From Sceloporus undulatus (lineage: Eukaryota; Chordata; Lepidosauria; Squamata; Phrynosomatidae): 64,000 nt of DNA. Location: NCBI RefSeq assembly GCF_019175285.1, contig NC_056523.1, forward strand, positions 184,495,956-184,559,955, given 5' to 3'. Shown one piece after another: positions 1-13,700 of the stretch. Both the position numbers and the translations under genes were made by a program. The notes below the pieces were generated by a model, which was not told the DNA's origin, ran no database searches, and saw only the letters and a program-made list of their open reading frames with translations. How positions within the stretch are numbered: position 1 is the stretch's first letter; each line of letters starts with the position of its first letter.

Positions 1-480
1 AGTGCAGGCTGAGAAGCACTCTCCCCGGCCAGAGTCCCTAGGCTTACTGAAATCCCCACCTCCCTTCCCCATAGAAATCAATCCAAAAACTGGTTTAAAA
101 GGAGCAGAGGAGAGCCTTTGGGTCTGCATCTGGGGAGAGATTTAACCTCCGTTTTTGGATTGATTCCTATGGGGAAAGAGGGCAGAGAGGAGATGGCAGG
201 ACATCCCCATAGCCAGCATCCTCTGCCTCCCAGGGAAGACCCATAGGGCTCACTGCTCTTTTTAAACTGTTTTTGGATTGGTTCCTATGGGGAAGGGGAG
301 AGAGAGGAGATGGCAGGACATCCCCATAGCCAAGCACCTTGCCTCCCCAGAGGAAGACCCATAGGGGCTCTTTTTTTAACCTCCGTTTTTTGGATTGATT
401 CCTATGGGGAAGGGAGGTGAGGGATTTCAGTAAGCCAAGCCTCCCTTTTCCCTCTTTCCTGGGAGCAGCGCCTCTCCCAA
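1..480. repeat. Palindromic repeat with internal tandem units
   Basis: The arm at about 44-136 is the reverse complement of the arm at about 343-436, sharing blocks such as CCCTTCCCCATAG and AATCAATCCAAAAA. Between them two direct copies of a ~110-base unit (about 140-250 and 258-367) share GGAGATGGCAGGACATCCCC and GAAGACCCATAGGG. The 108-codon minus-strand open frame here is a product of the repeat. The left end runs off the window. Confidence 0.75.
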
Positions 481-529
481 GCTGTCCAACCACTGAGTGG
501 CGACGTCATCAGAACACAGCCCACAAAAC

Positions 530-720
530 GTAATACAGCAAACCGTTCTGAGAACGGTTTCAAGAAAAAGGAATCACAGTGCGGTAAACTGCCGTTCTGA
601 TCACGTTCTGATCACGTTTTGATTACTAATGCGGTAATATCCGTTCCAGGAACGTTCTCATCACGTGATGATACGGAACGTTCTCAGAACGCAGTGCGAT
701 AATCTCCAAGGTTTCAGTAG
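530..720. repeat. Cluster of short inverted repeats rich in GTTCTGATCACG / GAACG
   Basis: Several overlapping small palindromes (CCGTTCTGAGAACGG, ATCACGTGAT, GGAACGTTCTCAGAACG) and the pair GCGGTAA / AGTGCGATAA lie within 190 bases. It may be a fold-back element or satellite remnant; the family was not recognised. Confidence 0.5.
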
Positions 721-1530
721 GCCCACCCTCCAAAAAGTGGTGTTTTGCCACAAAGTAGTGACATCCAGTCACCCATAACAGTGCTGGCAGGTTTGCAGCC
801 TGATGGGGGATCAGAGGGGCCAAAAATGACTCTCCAAGTGTGTATGCCCACTGCCACCTTACAAAGTCACTGCCCTTTGTATCCCCCCCTCCTGCCCTCT
901 TCATGCCAACACAAAAATAAGGAAGTCTTTCAATTTGGTTAACTGAGCCTCCCTTTGGAATATGGTCAGCTTCTTCTTCCTCTTTCTTCATCTAGGCCTC
1001 ACCTCTATGATCTTAACCCAGTGGTACTCTTAGGACTCCACGCTTTCCATTTACATTTGGATGTTGCACACACACATCCACTTGACATATACATGAATAA
1101 AAATATTTTGTTTATTTAGTGTGCATATTCTCATTCACACAATCATGTATATTCATATTTTAACATGTTATAAGGAAATAACTTTATTCAAATTAGAAAC
1201 GTTTTATTTAAGTAAATCCAATATTTAACTCAATGTATGTGTAAATTTTACACAAAAGAATGGGAAGAGGAGGAGGGCCTCCAAGTCTTGTGCCCCCTTG
1301 AGCAACTCTCACCCCAAGAGTTCTGCCCCATTGTCTTAACCCCTTGAAGATGCTGAGTACAGGTTTTGGCTAACATTTTACAATGCTATTGTATTTGTTA
1401 ACGCTTACCCAACAAGGAGGCTGGCAATCTATCCTACTTTACAGAGGGTAAAGGAATGATACTTTGCTGATCTGTACCATTTTCACTTTTTTGGATAAGC
1501 ACTGGAAGCGCAGTTTACATGGCTTTTTTA
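720..1530. other. Intergenic sequence, no gene recognised
   Basis: A 121-codon minus-strand open frame (626-991) has low complexity at one end, no splice context and no family resemblance. The remainder is AT-rich and unassigned. Confidence 0.4.
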
Positions 1531-1531
1531 A

Positions 1532-1534
<3 letters not shown>

Positions 1535-1562
<28 letters not shown>

Positions 1563-1690
1563 TAACATTTATTTATAAAATGCTGTAAATTTACACAGCG
1601 CTGTACATACAATATTTTTAATTGGACGGTTCCCTGCCCTCAGGCTTACAATCTAAAAAGACATGACACAAAAGGAGACGGGATTTGTCA
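1535..1690 (-). mobile_element. Retroelement 3' tail with (ATT)n
   Basis: An (ATT)n tract is followed by TTTATAAAATGCTGTAAATT, ACAGCGCTGTACATACAA and CCCTGCCCTCAGGCTTACAA. This looks like a reverse-oriented LINE or SINE 3' end of a kind common in lizards. The family is not pinned. Confidence 0.45.
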
Positions 1691-2114
1691 TATAGAAGCT
1701 GGTTCCTGCTTATTCTTGTCACAAGCTTGGAGAATGCATGGCCCTTCTGACAGATGCTCCAACCAGCACAGACAATAGTGTGGATGACTGGAATTGCAAT
1801 CCAACAACATCTGGAGCTGTATGTGTTCTCCAGCCCTGCCTTACATAAAGCAGAATCAAAATGTGAAATGGCAGTGGAAACATGATGCAAACATCTGTTT
1901 TCAGTTAATATTTCCCCAAAAGCAAGAGCTTGTAAACTGTGTATTCAATTGACATGGACTCCCGAAGCCGTCCATACCAAACTTGTGAAGGCACCTGGAA
2001 GTATTTTATTACAAAAGCAAAAGCAGGTGTTTCACTAGCTTAGATCTTAATCTGAATGCCTTTTGGTGACCATCAATGGTATCATATTAAAGCTGTTATA
2101 GCCTACTTGTTTAT

Positions 2115-2960
2115 CACCCTATTTGTTCAATGTATATGCAGAAAACATCATACGAAGATCAGGAATAAACTTAGAAAAAGGAAGAATGCATTTAGAAGAA
2201 TATCAACAATCTAAGACATGCAGATGATACAATATCGCTAGTGGAAAACATCATGGACTTGGAACAATTACTGAAGAAGTTCAAGGAAGAAATTGCAAAA
2301 TCAAGCTTACAGCTGAACATAAAGAAAATAAAAATACATACCACACAGGACCTAGACAATGAGGAAATCAAAATAGTTAGAGATTTCTCATACCTTGGAT
2401 AAAATGTTGATCAGAACAGACACTGCAGTCAAGAGACAAGAAGACTAGGAATGGGAAGGGCAGTCATGAAAGAGTTAGAAAAGATCCTAAAAAGTAAAGA
2501 GATACAAGTGAGCAATAAAATTAGCATTGTCTAGGCCATGCTGTTCCCCATCATTATGTATTGATGTGAGAGCTGGAAAGGGGGGGTGGGGAAGCCGATT
2601 AAAAAGAAAATCAACTCATTTGAGATGTGGTGCTGAAGAGTGCTGAGGATACCATAGACATCCAAAAAGACAAACAAATAAGTTCTTGAATAGATCAATC
2701 CTGAAATACACCTAGAAGCCAAGGTGATCAAATTTAGGATGTCACACTTTGGCCAAACCATGAGAAGGCATGACTCAGAAAGATGCTGAGAAAGCTGGAG
2801 GGTAGAAGAAAGAAAGTAAAATCACACACCCAATGGGAATGGGTCTGCAAAACTTAAGCTGAGCAGTGGAAGACAGGGAGTCTTGGAGACATCTCATTCA
2901 TAGGATCACTATGTGTCAAGATCAACTTGTGGGCAGTTAACACCAACAACCACCAATAAG
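2115..2960 (+). mobile_element. RTE/BovB-like LINE fragment
   Basis: Degraded reverse-transcriptase and downstream sequence reads on the plus strand, from a NLYAENI-like start to an ACAACAAC-type 3' end (near 2940-2958). Blocks match the other copies in the window (for example TGAGAGCTGGAAAG and CATCCAAAAAGACAAACAAA). It is 5' truncated with many stops. Confidence 0.7.
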
Positions 2961-3214
2961 ATATTATGTGAAATAGGTGATTTTCCATTATTATGTATCT
3001 AGCGTTTAATAAACCCTGATCCCTGGAGCACCCTCCTCTTCTTTTCCCCAAGCTTGCTCATTGTGTTGTTGTTGTTCTGTTTCTCTTGCTCCTTCCTCCC
3101 ACTGCAGTCTATAAATGACAACATGATGAAAGGACAGAGAGAACTGTAACAAAACCAGACAGTCCCCTATGATGCAACATACCATTTTCTTATGGGGGGG
3201 GGGGGCATAGGAAG

Positions 3215-3415
3215 AACTTTTCTACTGTAATTGCTGTTCAACAGTGGAATGAGCTGCCTCAGAGTGTGGTGGATTCTCCATCTTTGGAGGTATTTAAGTA
3301 GAGGTTTGACGGTTGTCTTTCAGGAATGCTTTGATTGTGTTTTCCTGCATGGCAGGGGGTTGGATGTGATGGGCCTTGTGGTCCATTCCAACTCCAAGAT
3401 TCTATGATTCTATTA
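3215..3415 (+). mobile_element. CR1 LINE 3' end
   Basis: CR1 3' UTR pattern: GTGGAATGAGCTGCCTCAGA, GGATTCTCCATCTTTGGAGG, GGTTTGACGG, and the terminal repeat ATTCTATGATTCTAT. It ends about 210 bases before lectin exon 1. Confidence 0.8.
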
Positions 3416-3626
3416 TTTTCTGAAGGTCCTTCTTTAAAAGTACGTTCTGATGGAGGTGTAATTCCCTAAGTTCTGAAGAATACTAGCTCATGTCCTTCTC
3501 TTGGTTGAACTTCCCCTTCAACTTTCTAAGAAGCAGCAAAGGAACAGTGACTTCCTGAAAAAGTGTTTCTCAATTTGCTGATCACATTATAAATGCCTTC
3601 AGGAGGAGAAATGTGAACACAGCAGC

Positions 3627-3723
3627 ATGATGGTTCAAGATGCTGTTGCTTATGAGCGGCAGGAGAACACAGACAAAGTACATCTAGAAGAAACTGGCAC
3701 AGCCATGGCTTCAGGAACAAGAG
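3627..3723 (+). CDS. Lectin exon 1: start codon and cytoplasmic tail
   Basis: Two ATGs stand in tandem (3627 and 3630); the second has the better context, with A at -3 and G at +4. The exon reads MMVQDAVAYERQ onward with many charged residues and no hydrophobic stretch, as expected for the cytosolic end of a type II protein. It ends with one codon base before the donor GTAGAT. That base completes GAC with exon 2, so the phase matches. The assignment rests on phase and composition, not on a recognised homologue, and it is the least certain exon. Confidence 0.55.
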
Positions 3724-6700
3724 GTAGATGTTTACTATAGATATGGCTTGAACTTAAGAGTGAAGGTAAATGTATTGCTGCTGTTTTGAACAGGAGGGAT
3801 GTTTTCCACTAAACCCAAACATCCTCCCCCCCCCCCCCCCCCCCCAATCAATATTTCATGTGGCAGTTTAAAAACGAAAAAGAGAGATGCCAGTCTGTCC
3901 ATGCCATAGTAGATATTGGCTTACTTGCTTGACTTTGGTTGGCGATCTGTTCTGCTGATAGTTTGTTTCTCACAACAGCTCCTCCCCGGCTCTTGTCAGG
4001 AAATTCCACATCTTTTTTGCTGTGTGCCTTCAAGTCATTTCTGACTTACGGCTATCTTAAGGCAAACCTATCATGAGGTTTTCTTGGCAAGACTTGTTCA
4101 GACAAGATTTTGCCAGTGCCTCCCTCAGAGGCTGAAAGGACGTGACTTGCCTATGGTCACTCAGTGGGTTTCCAAGGCTAAGCAGGCGTTTGAACCCTGG
4201 TTTACAGAGCCATAGTCCAATGCTCAAATCATGCTGATTCTGTATTCCACATCCAGGAGCATATCTTTTGCCATTTCCTTTAAGAGTGTGGTTCTTTTGC
4301 TCTTTCACTCCCTTATTTCCTGCAATGCCTGCCTTTCTCATGTTGTTTCTCTCAGAAGATACTTACCTCTGTTATCAGTATGCAGGGCCTGTGACTTTCT
4401 TCCATACCTTTAGCAGATAAACTGATGTTTACATATTCTTGCACACACTTTCTCTAGCTTTTGCTCTTTTCTGTGCCATAACAGCTCAAATGGTTTGCCC
4501 GAAGTAGTGATCTACAAGGCTCAGCATATATGTATTTAAGTTTATTGCATTGCATTAATATGCCACCTTTCTCCCAGTTTGGGACCCAAAGTGGCTCACA
4601 AACAATTTTTAAACTAGCCAAAAACAATACTATTAGAACACAATTAAAAGATGATCATTTTAAATAATAATAATAATAATAGTAACAATATATTTATATA
4701 TATCCTGCCTCTCCCTATGGATCGAGGCGGGAGAACAACACAAGTAGATTCTGCACCTCAATAGCTTCTGGAACAACTGGGGAAGATATAATGATCAAGG
4801 GAGGCAACCATTAAAACTCAGAGTAGAGTTGCCACCGTACAGTAGTAGAACCACCTTTCAGGCTTGGTTATAACTTATGAATTATTTTTATGCTGTCCAC
4901 TGATGGTACATTTCTTACTTTTGAATGTGGTCTCAATACTTCTTTATTAACTAATGCGAATAATTTTATATTGTTGTTTATATTGTTTATATTGTTGATA
5001 GCAATAGAGAAAAGCAATAGAGAAAAGTTAATGCTCCCTTCTATGTTTTGACAAACTCTGAACCAAAATGAAAGAGGCCCGTCTGAAGTGAACATAACCA
5101 TTTCCTATAGGCTGCATTTTTGAGCCAAGAAATGCAGCTTTATGGTGACATTGTTGCTCACTGTACAATCATATTTAAACAGAAGCTGAAAGTAAAGGTT
5201 GTGTATAAAATCTTGCTTTCCTCTATCTCTGTGGCCAAATTATCCAGCAGAGGAGTTTGCTATCTATGTGACTGCATCAGAGTACCATGTTGGCTTGGGG
5301 AAAACAATTCACCGTTTATAATGATGAACTCATGTTGCCTATATAGTGACAGCTAACCCCAAATGATAATTATTATTCTTACAGAGCTGACTGCCTTCAA
5401 AGCAGCACTCTGGAGAGAATTCCTGTGTAGACATTCAACCTTCTCTCTCTTCTTTATTTGAAAAGACAGATGCCAACCTGAATGGAACTGGAGATCCTCT
5501 TTCCTGCTGCTGGCACTCTCTTACCTTCTGATTGCCATATTGTTTGGGATTGTGATGTCCAATGGTAATCAAATTACTCTGAGTTCTGAAATAATTCAGA
5601 TACATACATAGAGTCAAGGCAGCATATAGGAGGAATATCACACATTCTTATTCACTGTTTATCACACACACATTCACTGTTTAATGTCCCAGTGACGGTG
5701 ACTAAAAAAACCTCATTGAAATTACTGACCAAACATTTCTGAGCTAGGATCCAAATTTATTTCTACCAGAGCTAGTAGAGCATGGTGATAATTGGGAGAG
5801 CAGACAACCCAAAAGTATTTACCTAGAAGAGCGGATGTTATGTATAACCCCTTTCACACATTTATGAGCATGTGGAGGATTCACAGTGAGAAACTCTAGC
5901 CACTTCCAGAACCATGTACAAGTTCTTGTCTCCTCTGAAGAAGGTCCATCAGATATTCATGAAGTCTCTATACTGAGGACTATTCTACATAAGGAAGCAT
6001 CCTAGTAGAGGGTATAGTGCTGTACACACTTACCTCAGAGTAGGCCTCATTGACATCAGAAGGTACTTACTTTTGTATGTGGCCCATCTAAAAGAATTCC
6101 ATCACTCTTTTAAAAAACATAAAACAACATAAAATCCACTACTTCAGTCTTGAAATCCAACATAGAATACAACTCTTATGTTTGTCTTGGTTATTTGGGG
6201 AAGAAAGGATATTGAATGGTCATTAAAAGAGGCTCAACTCAGAAACCTACATCCCCTTCTGAGCTTAAAGCTGGAACATGGATCAAAACCATAAAGAAAA
6301 AGATCTCTGTATACCACAGCAATTTGAGAGGGTTTTTCCACTAATTCACTTGAGCTCTGGTAGCCTGTAATACTCATAAGCAATGTGGAAACTTGGTAAA
6401 TGGCACTATAGTTCTTACAGAGCTGGTCACAGCTGTGTTATTGTATTAGATGCATTCAGAACATTGCAATTGTTTGAAAATAGTTAAAATGGAAAGAAAA
6501 AAGGGCTCTCTTTTGAATATTTGTGTCATTTCTAAGCTTCTCAGCTAGTAATAGTTTTGTGTCTGGTATGTCCTGACCATTTTAGGATCAAGGATTTCTT
6601 CAGAGGTGAAAAAGGTGCATGAGCAGCTTCCAATGAAGGAAGGATGTAAGTCTTCTTCTTTGTCCCTCCCTTCCCTTCCTCCTACTCTCTTTCCCTCCCA

Positions 6701-8189
6701 AATCTCCTTTGGTTTTTGGACCCAAATGCCTGGGGAGGGAAATAGTACTAAATCTGAGATGGATTTCAACTCAAATTCACCTAACAGGATTACTTTCTGG
6801 GAATATAGATTCCCCAAATTCTGTTTCTCTCATGTTTGCATTTGCAAAGCAAGTATTCCCCGTCAGTAGACACACATTTCAGGCATGTTTGGACCCCAGC
6901 ATGTGAGTTTAAAGGCACTGCTCTCAGTTGAACCGAAGGAGCTTCAAACTGTGCTACCTTATACTAAGAGCTATACGTATGCCATAATTCTGCAGGGGTA
7001 TAGTAGTATTGGTCTTGAGTTTTATTTTTGTTTTTTAAAGTTGCTTGTTTGCTAGCTTGAAAGTTGCTAGTCCTTATGATTGGAAAGATGCACTTGAAAT
7101 GAAGCATGTAAACTAAGTGTGAGAAACTTAACCTATTTCATGTGGCTTCACCAAGATGTTGGGGATCTACTACTACCATTTTTCTTCACCACTGGCCAGA
7201 CTGGCATGAACTAGTGGGAAATGGAGTTGTAAAGATCTGAAGCACCTATAATGTAGAATGTGGACAATACCTCGTAAAAGATAATCCATGGATGCAGAAT
7301 ACTACTAGATTTGGTTTGATATGAATGTTGCAGATTGTAAAAGGGATTGTTACCACTTTCTAATGAAAAACTTACAGTCTGCACTAAATTGCCCTGCTAA
7401 TATATATAAATTGAAATTAGAGAATGCTCAAAAAAAGGATACACTTCCTACAAAAGAGACAAAACTTCAATTCCTGAATATACTAAAGCTGTCAAATATT
7501 AGAAGCTCTGGGGAAGGCAGAGTTCTGCAGCACAAGATTCATGGACTTTTCAACACATTGCTTTCATCCGTCTTCATACTTCTGCTTATAGAAATTATGT
7601 AATTTGCCCTACAAATAGAACTACAAAAAATCTAAACAAAAAAGTAATAACAATCATCATTCAAGTTTTTATTTCCATCCCTTCTGTATTTTTAAACAAT
7701 TTTTAATGACTTAAGCAATTTAAGATAAATATGAAGCCGACTGAAATCTCAAAAAACATAAGTATTTATAAGTCAGATATAGGCTGAAGTTTTGCTGCTT
7801 TCCTAGTGTCTCCAGAAAGCTAGGAGTGGGAATCTTGGTGTTGTAGTCCCAGCATTCCTCACCACCTACTGTACTGCCCCTAGGAAATCTGCCAGCTCTG
7901 AACAAGCAGATGTGAAATAAATTATAAGCGGGAAGGAATTAAGATTGCATCCTCCTTACGATCTACTTTTTATGGAATGATTTGAATGGATTTGCAAACC
8001 TTCAGTCAAGGAACAGAGAAATTCTAGAGATCAGTGTTAGTACACATTCTTCTCACACTCAAGAGTCCTTAGTATCTCCAGTTAAAAAAACAGTAGTTAG
8101 AAATCACAATCAGAGGGCATGGAAATGTCTAATTAACAAATTGTAAGCCGCTCTGATAGCCTTTTGGCTGAAGAGCGGGGTATAAATAA

Positions 8190-8247
<58 letters not shown>

Positions 8248-10729
8248 NNNNNNNNNNATCACAGTTATGAATGCATAACCTAGAGTTATGCATTTGTAAC
8301 TCATATGTACAATCCCTACATTTTCATTAGAGTCACAGATATGTCAAAATGGGGAAAGTCCCCCAATATCTGATTTATTGGAGGCATCAGCTGCTGCAAG
8401 CAATGTGAGTCTGTTCTGCTGTTGACCTTGTTGAATGAGGTGCAGCAGATTGACCTTATCACCCTCTTACTGCCAGCAATCTCCAGTATGAGGAGGAAAT
8501 GCCACAGAGATTTTGCTTCTGATTGTCACACCAAAGGTCACTGAAAGGAAGGGTGGAAATGTAAGTCTACTGCGTTCCAAATAATGAGAAAATAGACCTC
8601 TATCACTCAGCAGCTGTTACCTGGTAAGCTAACATTGGGCGGGAGGATGAGCCTGGATCTGGGCCGGAGTCGCTACTAAGTTAAGTATACAGTACTGCAC
8701 ATCTAGAATCTTGGCCAGCAGCTTTGACAGGATAGACTAAATCCAGTACGAACAGCACAAACTGCTGTAAGGAAATGCCCCACCAAGAGTGATTTGAGAG
8801 TCCATCATTTTCCCACTATTCATCTTCTCTGGAATGGGTATGATGCCTTTGCACTTGTCCATTCAAAACTGTTTCAGTATCGTTTACAATGGGGTGACAG
8901 TCAAATGGCCCTCTAGAAAATGTTGAACTGCAACGCCCCTCAATCCTAGCTAGCATAGCCAATGGTGAGGACAGCTGAAAGTTGTAGTTCAACAATATCT
9001 AGAGACCACATTATTCCCACCCCCACTTTACAGCTCAGCAGACCTTTCTGCCAGAAGCCAAACACAACTTTTCCATAATGGTTGGAAGAGATATTTTTGG
9101 TAAATGTGGAACCAAAAACCTCAGCTAGGGCCTCCCGTAAGCTAGTAAGATACAGTAGACCTGAAGTAGAGCTTCAAGGAATTGCCTTTGATGAAAGAGA
9201 TGCAGGGCTTTTATTCTCAGTGTTTCTTTCTTTGCCAGTATTCCCATGTGGATCCCAAAGCAGGGAGTGGGAGTATTTCCATGGCAGATGTTACTTCTTC
9301 TCAACCCAGAAAGTTGTTTGGCACATAGCTAAGGACCATTGTGAAGAAAAGAATTCAACCCTGGTGGTTGTCCACAATGTGGCTGAACAGGTAAATATAC
9401 TGGAGTATAAGTGCATGGAAAGAGAAACAAACAGTGGGCCCTTGGTATCCACTGGGGTTTGGTCCCAGGATTTCTCATTGATACCAAAACCCATGGCTGA
9501 TAAAGTCCCATTATATACAATGGTGTAGTAAAATGGTTCCCCCTATATAAACTGGCAAAATCAAAATTTGTTTTGTGGTATTTTCAAACCGTGGATGATT
9601 GAATCTGTGGACGCAGGGCCCATTGATATGAAGGGGCAACTGTATAAACTTTAAGAAAGGCTTAGCAAAGGGATGGGACTCATTTAGAGTCTTCTAGATG
9701 TTCTTGGGCTTAAATTCCCAGCCATCCTAGCTAGAGATATTGAGAGTTGAAGTGCACCTTCTCACAGACTGTGATAAGTAATGTTGGGAGGTATAATCCA
9801 ACAACATCTGGAGGGCAGTGTAATTCTCACCCTTGGCTTAACAAATCACCCACATTTCCCTTGTTTCAGCCATCATGGGGCATATTTGTGCTACTGATTT
9901 TAATTGGATGAAGTGTTGTTCCTCTTTGTAGAAATCTCTAAACAATTTACTGCCTTCTGGACAACTAAAGACCATAATGATCAGAGCGGTCTCCCTGAGT
10001 GACTTCCCAAACTGTATTTCCCAGAATTGTTTGTTGGAGGCCATGAAACCTGCTGTGTTAAAAAGCAATTTTTGGTGTTGAGCTACATAACAGCAAGATA
10101 GCAGGAAAGTCTCTGTTTTTCTCGAGGATGACAGCAGGGTCTCAGGATCACTTCTTGTTTTGTTTTGTCATTTTTTGTTTTATTTAATGGAATATTAACA
10201 ATTACATAAAGAAAAAGTGAAAGAGTGTTATACATACAACACACACACACATATCTATATATCACAGATATAAAGAGAAAAGAAACAGAAAAGTATAATA
10301 ATAGAAAGAATAAGGTGAATTTAAAAAAATCATTCAGTACTTATTATCAGTCCAGAACCTACCATGCAAGTGAATGGAACCCCTCAGGCTCCCTACTTGT
10401 AAGAAGCACCAGTAACAGGAAGCAGGGAGTTCTGCACATCCTGTACCAACTCTTTTAGAACCTTGGAGAAAATGTGCAGATCAGCAACAAATTTAACTCA
10501 TAAACTACAAACCTATAATCTCTCTCCCTTTTATAAATGTCCCATGCAATGCTCCATTTGGTCTCTCTATTGGTTTAATGTACTCAGTCACCTCAAGAAA
10601 GCCAAGAGCTCTGCTACAACTAGGTTTATCCTAGCTGTGGGTCACTTGTGCAGTCAGGCTCAGATACACTTTCATTTATTTTTTATGATTTATTTCTCAC
10701 AGCATACTAATTCAGTCCTCCTCCAAAAA

Positions 10730-10764
<35 letters not shown>

Positions 10765-13700
10765 GGAGAGAGAGAGAGAGAGGGGGGTCTAAATCCTGTT
10801 GTGCATCAATCCATTAGATTAGTGGAGTTTACCTATGTGTTGACTCACCATTCAACAATTGTTTAAATGGATCTACTCTTGTTTGGAATAGCCAACAGGA
10901 TGTCAGCCATATACTGTTTGTAAATCAAATGACTGCTATAATCTATCTACAGATGGCATCCTGCTGAGCAGTTACATGTACATAATCTAGATTTACACCG
11001 GTTCAGAAGTCATGTTTACTATCATGGCAGTACTGACTGCAAAGGCCCTCCCAAACATACATTAACAACCAGCAGCCACATCAAGTGATGGAGCTCTGTT
11101 TTGCTGGCAAGCAGGGTACAGTAGGATGATGTTTCCAGGCCCTACTCACCAACGAGCAGCAATGTAACAATCTGAAGCAAGACCACTGTTGCAACATCTT
11201 GCTAACTGGAGATTACTGCTGGAAGGGAGCTTGTAACATCATTCTTCTGTGCCCCAAACACCAACAGAATAGACCTTTGTCCCTCAGTATGACTGCTGGC
11301 TGTTTTGGTAGGTATGGGGAATCAGGTCAGGAGACGATTCATAGTTAAACATTTGTAACTATGTACATGATGTACATTTCCATCAGTAAAAGGAATTAAA
11401 ATAGGAGACTAAAGGTATGGTAGTTTTCAAGATAAGGTCAAGAGGAAGTCTGTCTATGAACGTGGGACACGGTGCCTGAATACATTCAATAGTGTCTGAT
11501 GGCTTCCATATCTATGCAGTGATGAATTTGCCTCACATTTTAGTCAAAACTTTAAACAGAGACATCAAAAGTGCCTGCCTATTCCCAAAATATGTTTAGC
11601 ACCTAGATAGCTGATTTAAAGTTTATACTAAACTTCAAAGCACATTCACACTTCCAGTAACATGGAACCTATGTATTCCTACTGTCTTTGTGTAGCATTA
11701 ATGATCAAGGGCCAGCCAGTCCATATTTTCACTCTCTTTGCTTTTGTTTTGGCTCACAGAATTTCCTCCAGCTCCAAACCAAGGGTGAACGCTACTGGAT
11801 CGGACTCAATGATTTGAAAGCTGAAGGAGAATGGCGATGGGTTGATGGCACCAATTACAGGACCAGCTTCAAGTAAGCAGCAAAGTGTGGACCAGCAGGC
11901 TTAGTAAACCTTTCAAGTCTTGTATCCTCCTGGTTTGGCCATCCAGGGAAGGTAGCAAGCATCAGGTTGGCTGCAGGCCCATAGCTAGGCCTTTAGGGGC
12001 CCTGGGGCAGAAAGTACATTTGGGGCCCCTATATTTTTTAATGTCCCGAGTCCTACCATGAGCCACAGGCACCATCTTGGCACACTGCCATTTACATGGG
12101 TTGCGTGGCGATGACGTGGTTCATGCGCCATGTTCAAATGGTGTGGCACACGAGGGACGTCATAGTGCCATTCCAGGGTGCTTATGGGGCCTCTGTTGCA
12201 GTGGACAAAGGAGCCACATATCGTGGCTCCTTTGGGGTAGGGTTGTTATAATTCTCTACCACCAAATAGGGACAAAATGTAGAAAAAATGTAGGACATTC
12301 AAGAAAAATGGAGGACATAACCGGCTAAAAGCCAAAACCATTATTAATTAAAAACATTAATATAAATGCTTACATTATCGAAATCTTGTTGCACCTCTGA
12401 GATTAAATATATCTGAGGAAGCAGACTTTAGGAAAGCTCATGCTGCCAACTTCTTTCTTTCAGTTAATAATAATAGAATTCAAAGACATGGAGATTCTGG
12501 AGCACCTCTGAGACTAAATGCATCTGAGGAAGTGTGGCAGGAAGCAGCAGTGGAGGAGAACAAAGATTCGATCCCTTCTTTGGGCATAAAAAGCCCATTG
12601 GGCTTGTCACAGCCTTAAAAGAAAGTGAAGGCAAATCCCCTCTGAACAAATCTTCCAAGAAAACCTTTGGGCAAGTCACACACTCTCAGCCTCAGAGGAT
12701 GGCAAAGTCAAACCCTCTTTGAACCAACCTCCCAAGAAAACCCTCTTGAAGGCACACACTCATACACTTGCACACACCCAAGTCACCAAAGGCCAAGAAA
12801 ACCCACTAGACAAGTAAGTCACACACTCTCAGCCTCAGGGAAACACTGGCAAAGGCAAATACTCTGAACAAACCAGGATGTTTTGAAATCCCTCATGGGC
12901 AGAAAAGTAGGACGTGTCCTGGATAAAGGATGTTTTGAGATTGCTCCTGGGCAGGGCTGAAATGTGGGCCTTATCCTGGATAAAGGAGGACATGTGGTCA
13001 TCCTACCAAAAATGGAAGACATTTTGACATTCATCTAGGCCAGAAGGTTGAAACATAGGACACGTCCTAGAAAAGGAGGACATCTGCTCCTCTTACAAAA
13101 AATAGAGGACTTTTTGAAATTCCTTCTGGGCAGAGGTCTGAAATGTAGGATGTGTCCTATAAAAGGAGGCCAGAAAAGAGTTAAGCCTTGAGCTCTGGGC
13201 CCCACAATGTACTCTAACTCCCAGAATTCCATAGCCTTGAGCCAGCAAAAGAGTCAAACCTTGCTATCTAGGCCCCACAACAAACTCCAACTCCCAGGAT
13301 TCCATAGCTTTGAGCCAGAAAAAGAGTTAAAGCGCTGCCAAACCGGTTATTTCTCCAGTATGGATGCAGCCCTCACAAATTGGCGCCACTCCTCCCGTCC
13401 CTCCCTCTCCTCCTCCTCAGCTCCTTTTTGCCGGCCTGGCACCTCCTCCTCAGGCCCCCCCACATGGCCACCACACCAGTCCTGCCTTCTCTGTTGCTGG
13501 GAAAGGGAGGCCGGGCTAAGGAGGGAAAGAGAGAGAGGCATTTGCGAGGTGAGGGAAGGCGGCGTGGGGCCCCCCTTTGGCTGGGGGCCCCAGGGCGGTG
13601 CCCCGCCTGCCCCACGGTAGCTATGGCCCTGGTTGGCTGACCCTCTGATCTGAAATGTTTTACAACACCTTGGTTGAAACGAAATCTGGTAACCCAGATG

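Larger units (their letters stand above)
11974..13631. mobile_element. hAT-like non-autonomous DNA transposon with target duplication
   Basis: The ends are 14-base inverted repeats, CAGGCCCATAGCTA on the left and CAGGGCCATAGCTA on the right strand, one mismatch apart. Both sides carry the 8-base direct repeat GTTGGCTG (11966-11973 and 13632-13639). An 8-bp duplication and CAGGG-type ends are diagnostic of hAT elements. No transposase frame was found. The interior holds tandem repeats and a CpG-rich right end. It lies in lectin intron 5. Confidence 0.85.

Noticed and set aside
9082-9528. 148-codon plus-strand frame as one lectin exon
   Set aside because: Only 9239-9390 is lectin domain, bounded by good splice sites. 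The left extension has no similarity and the right end is a MITE.
12870-13170. CRISPR-like regular repeats
   Set aside because: Units are long, degenerate and without spacers, in a vertebrate transposon; an ordinary minisatellite.
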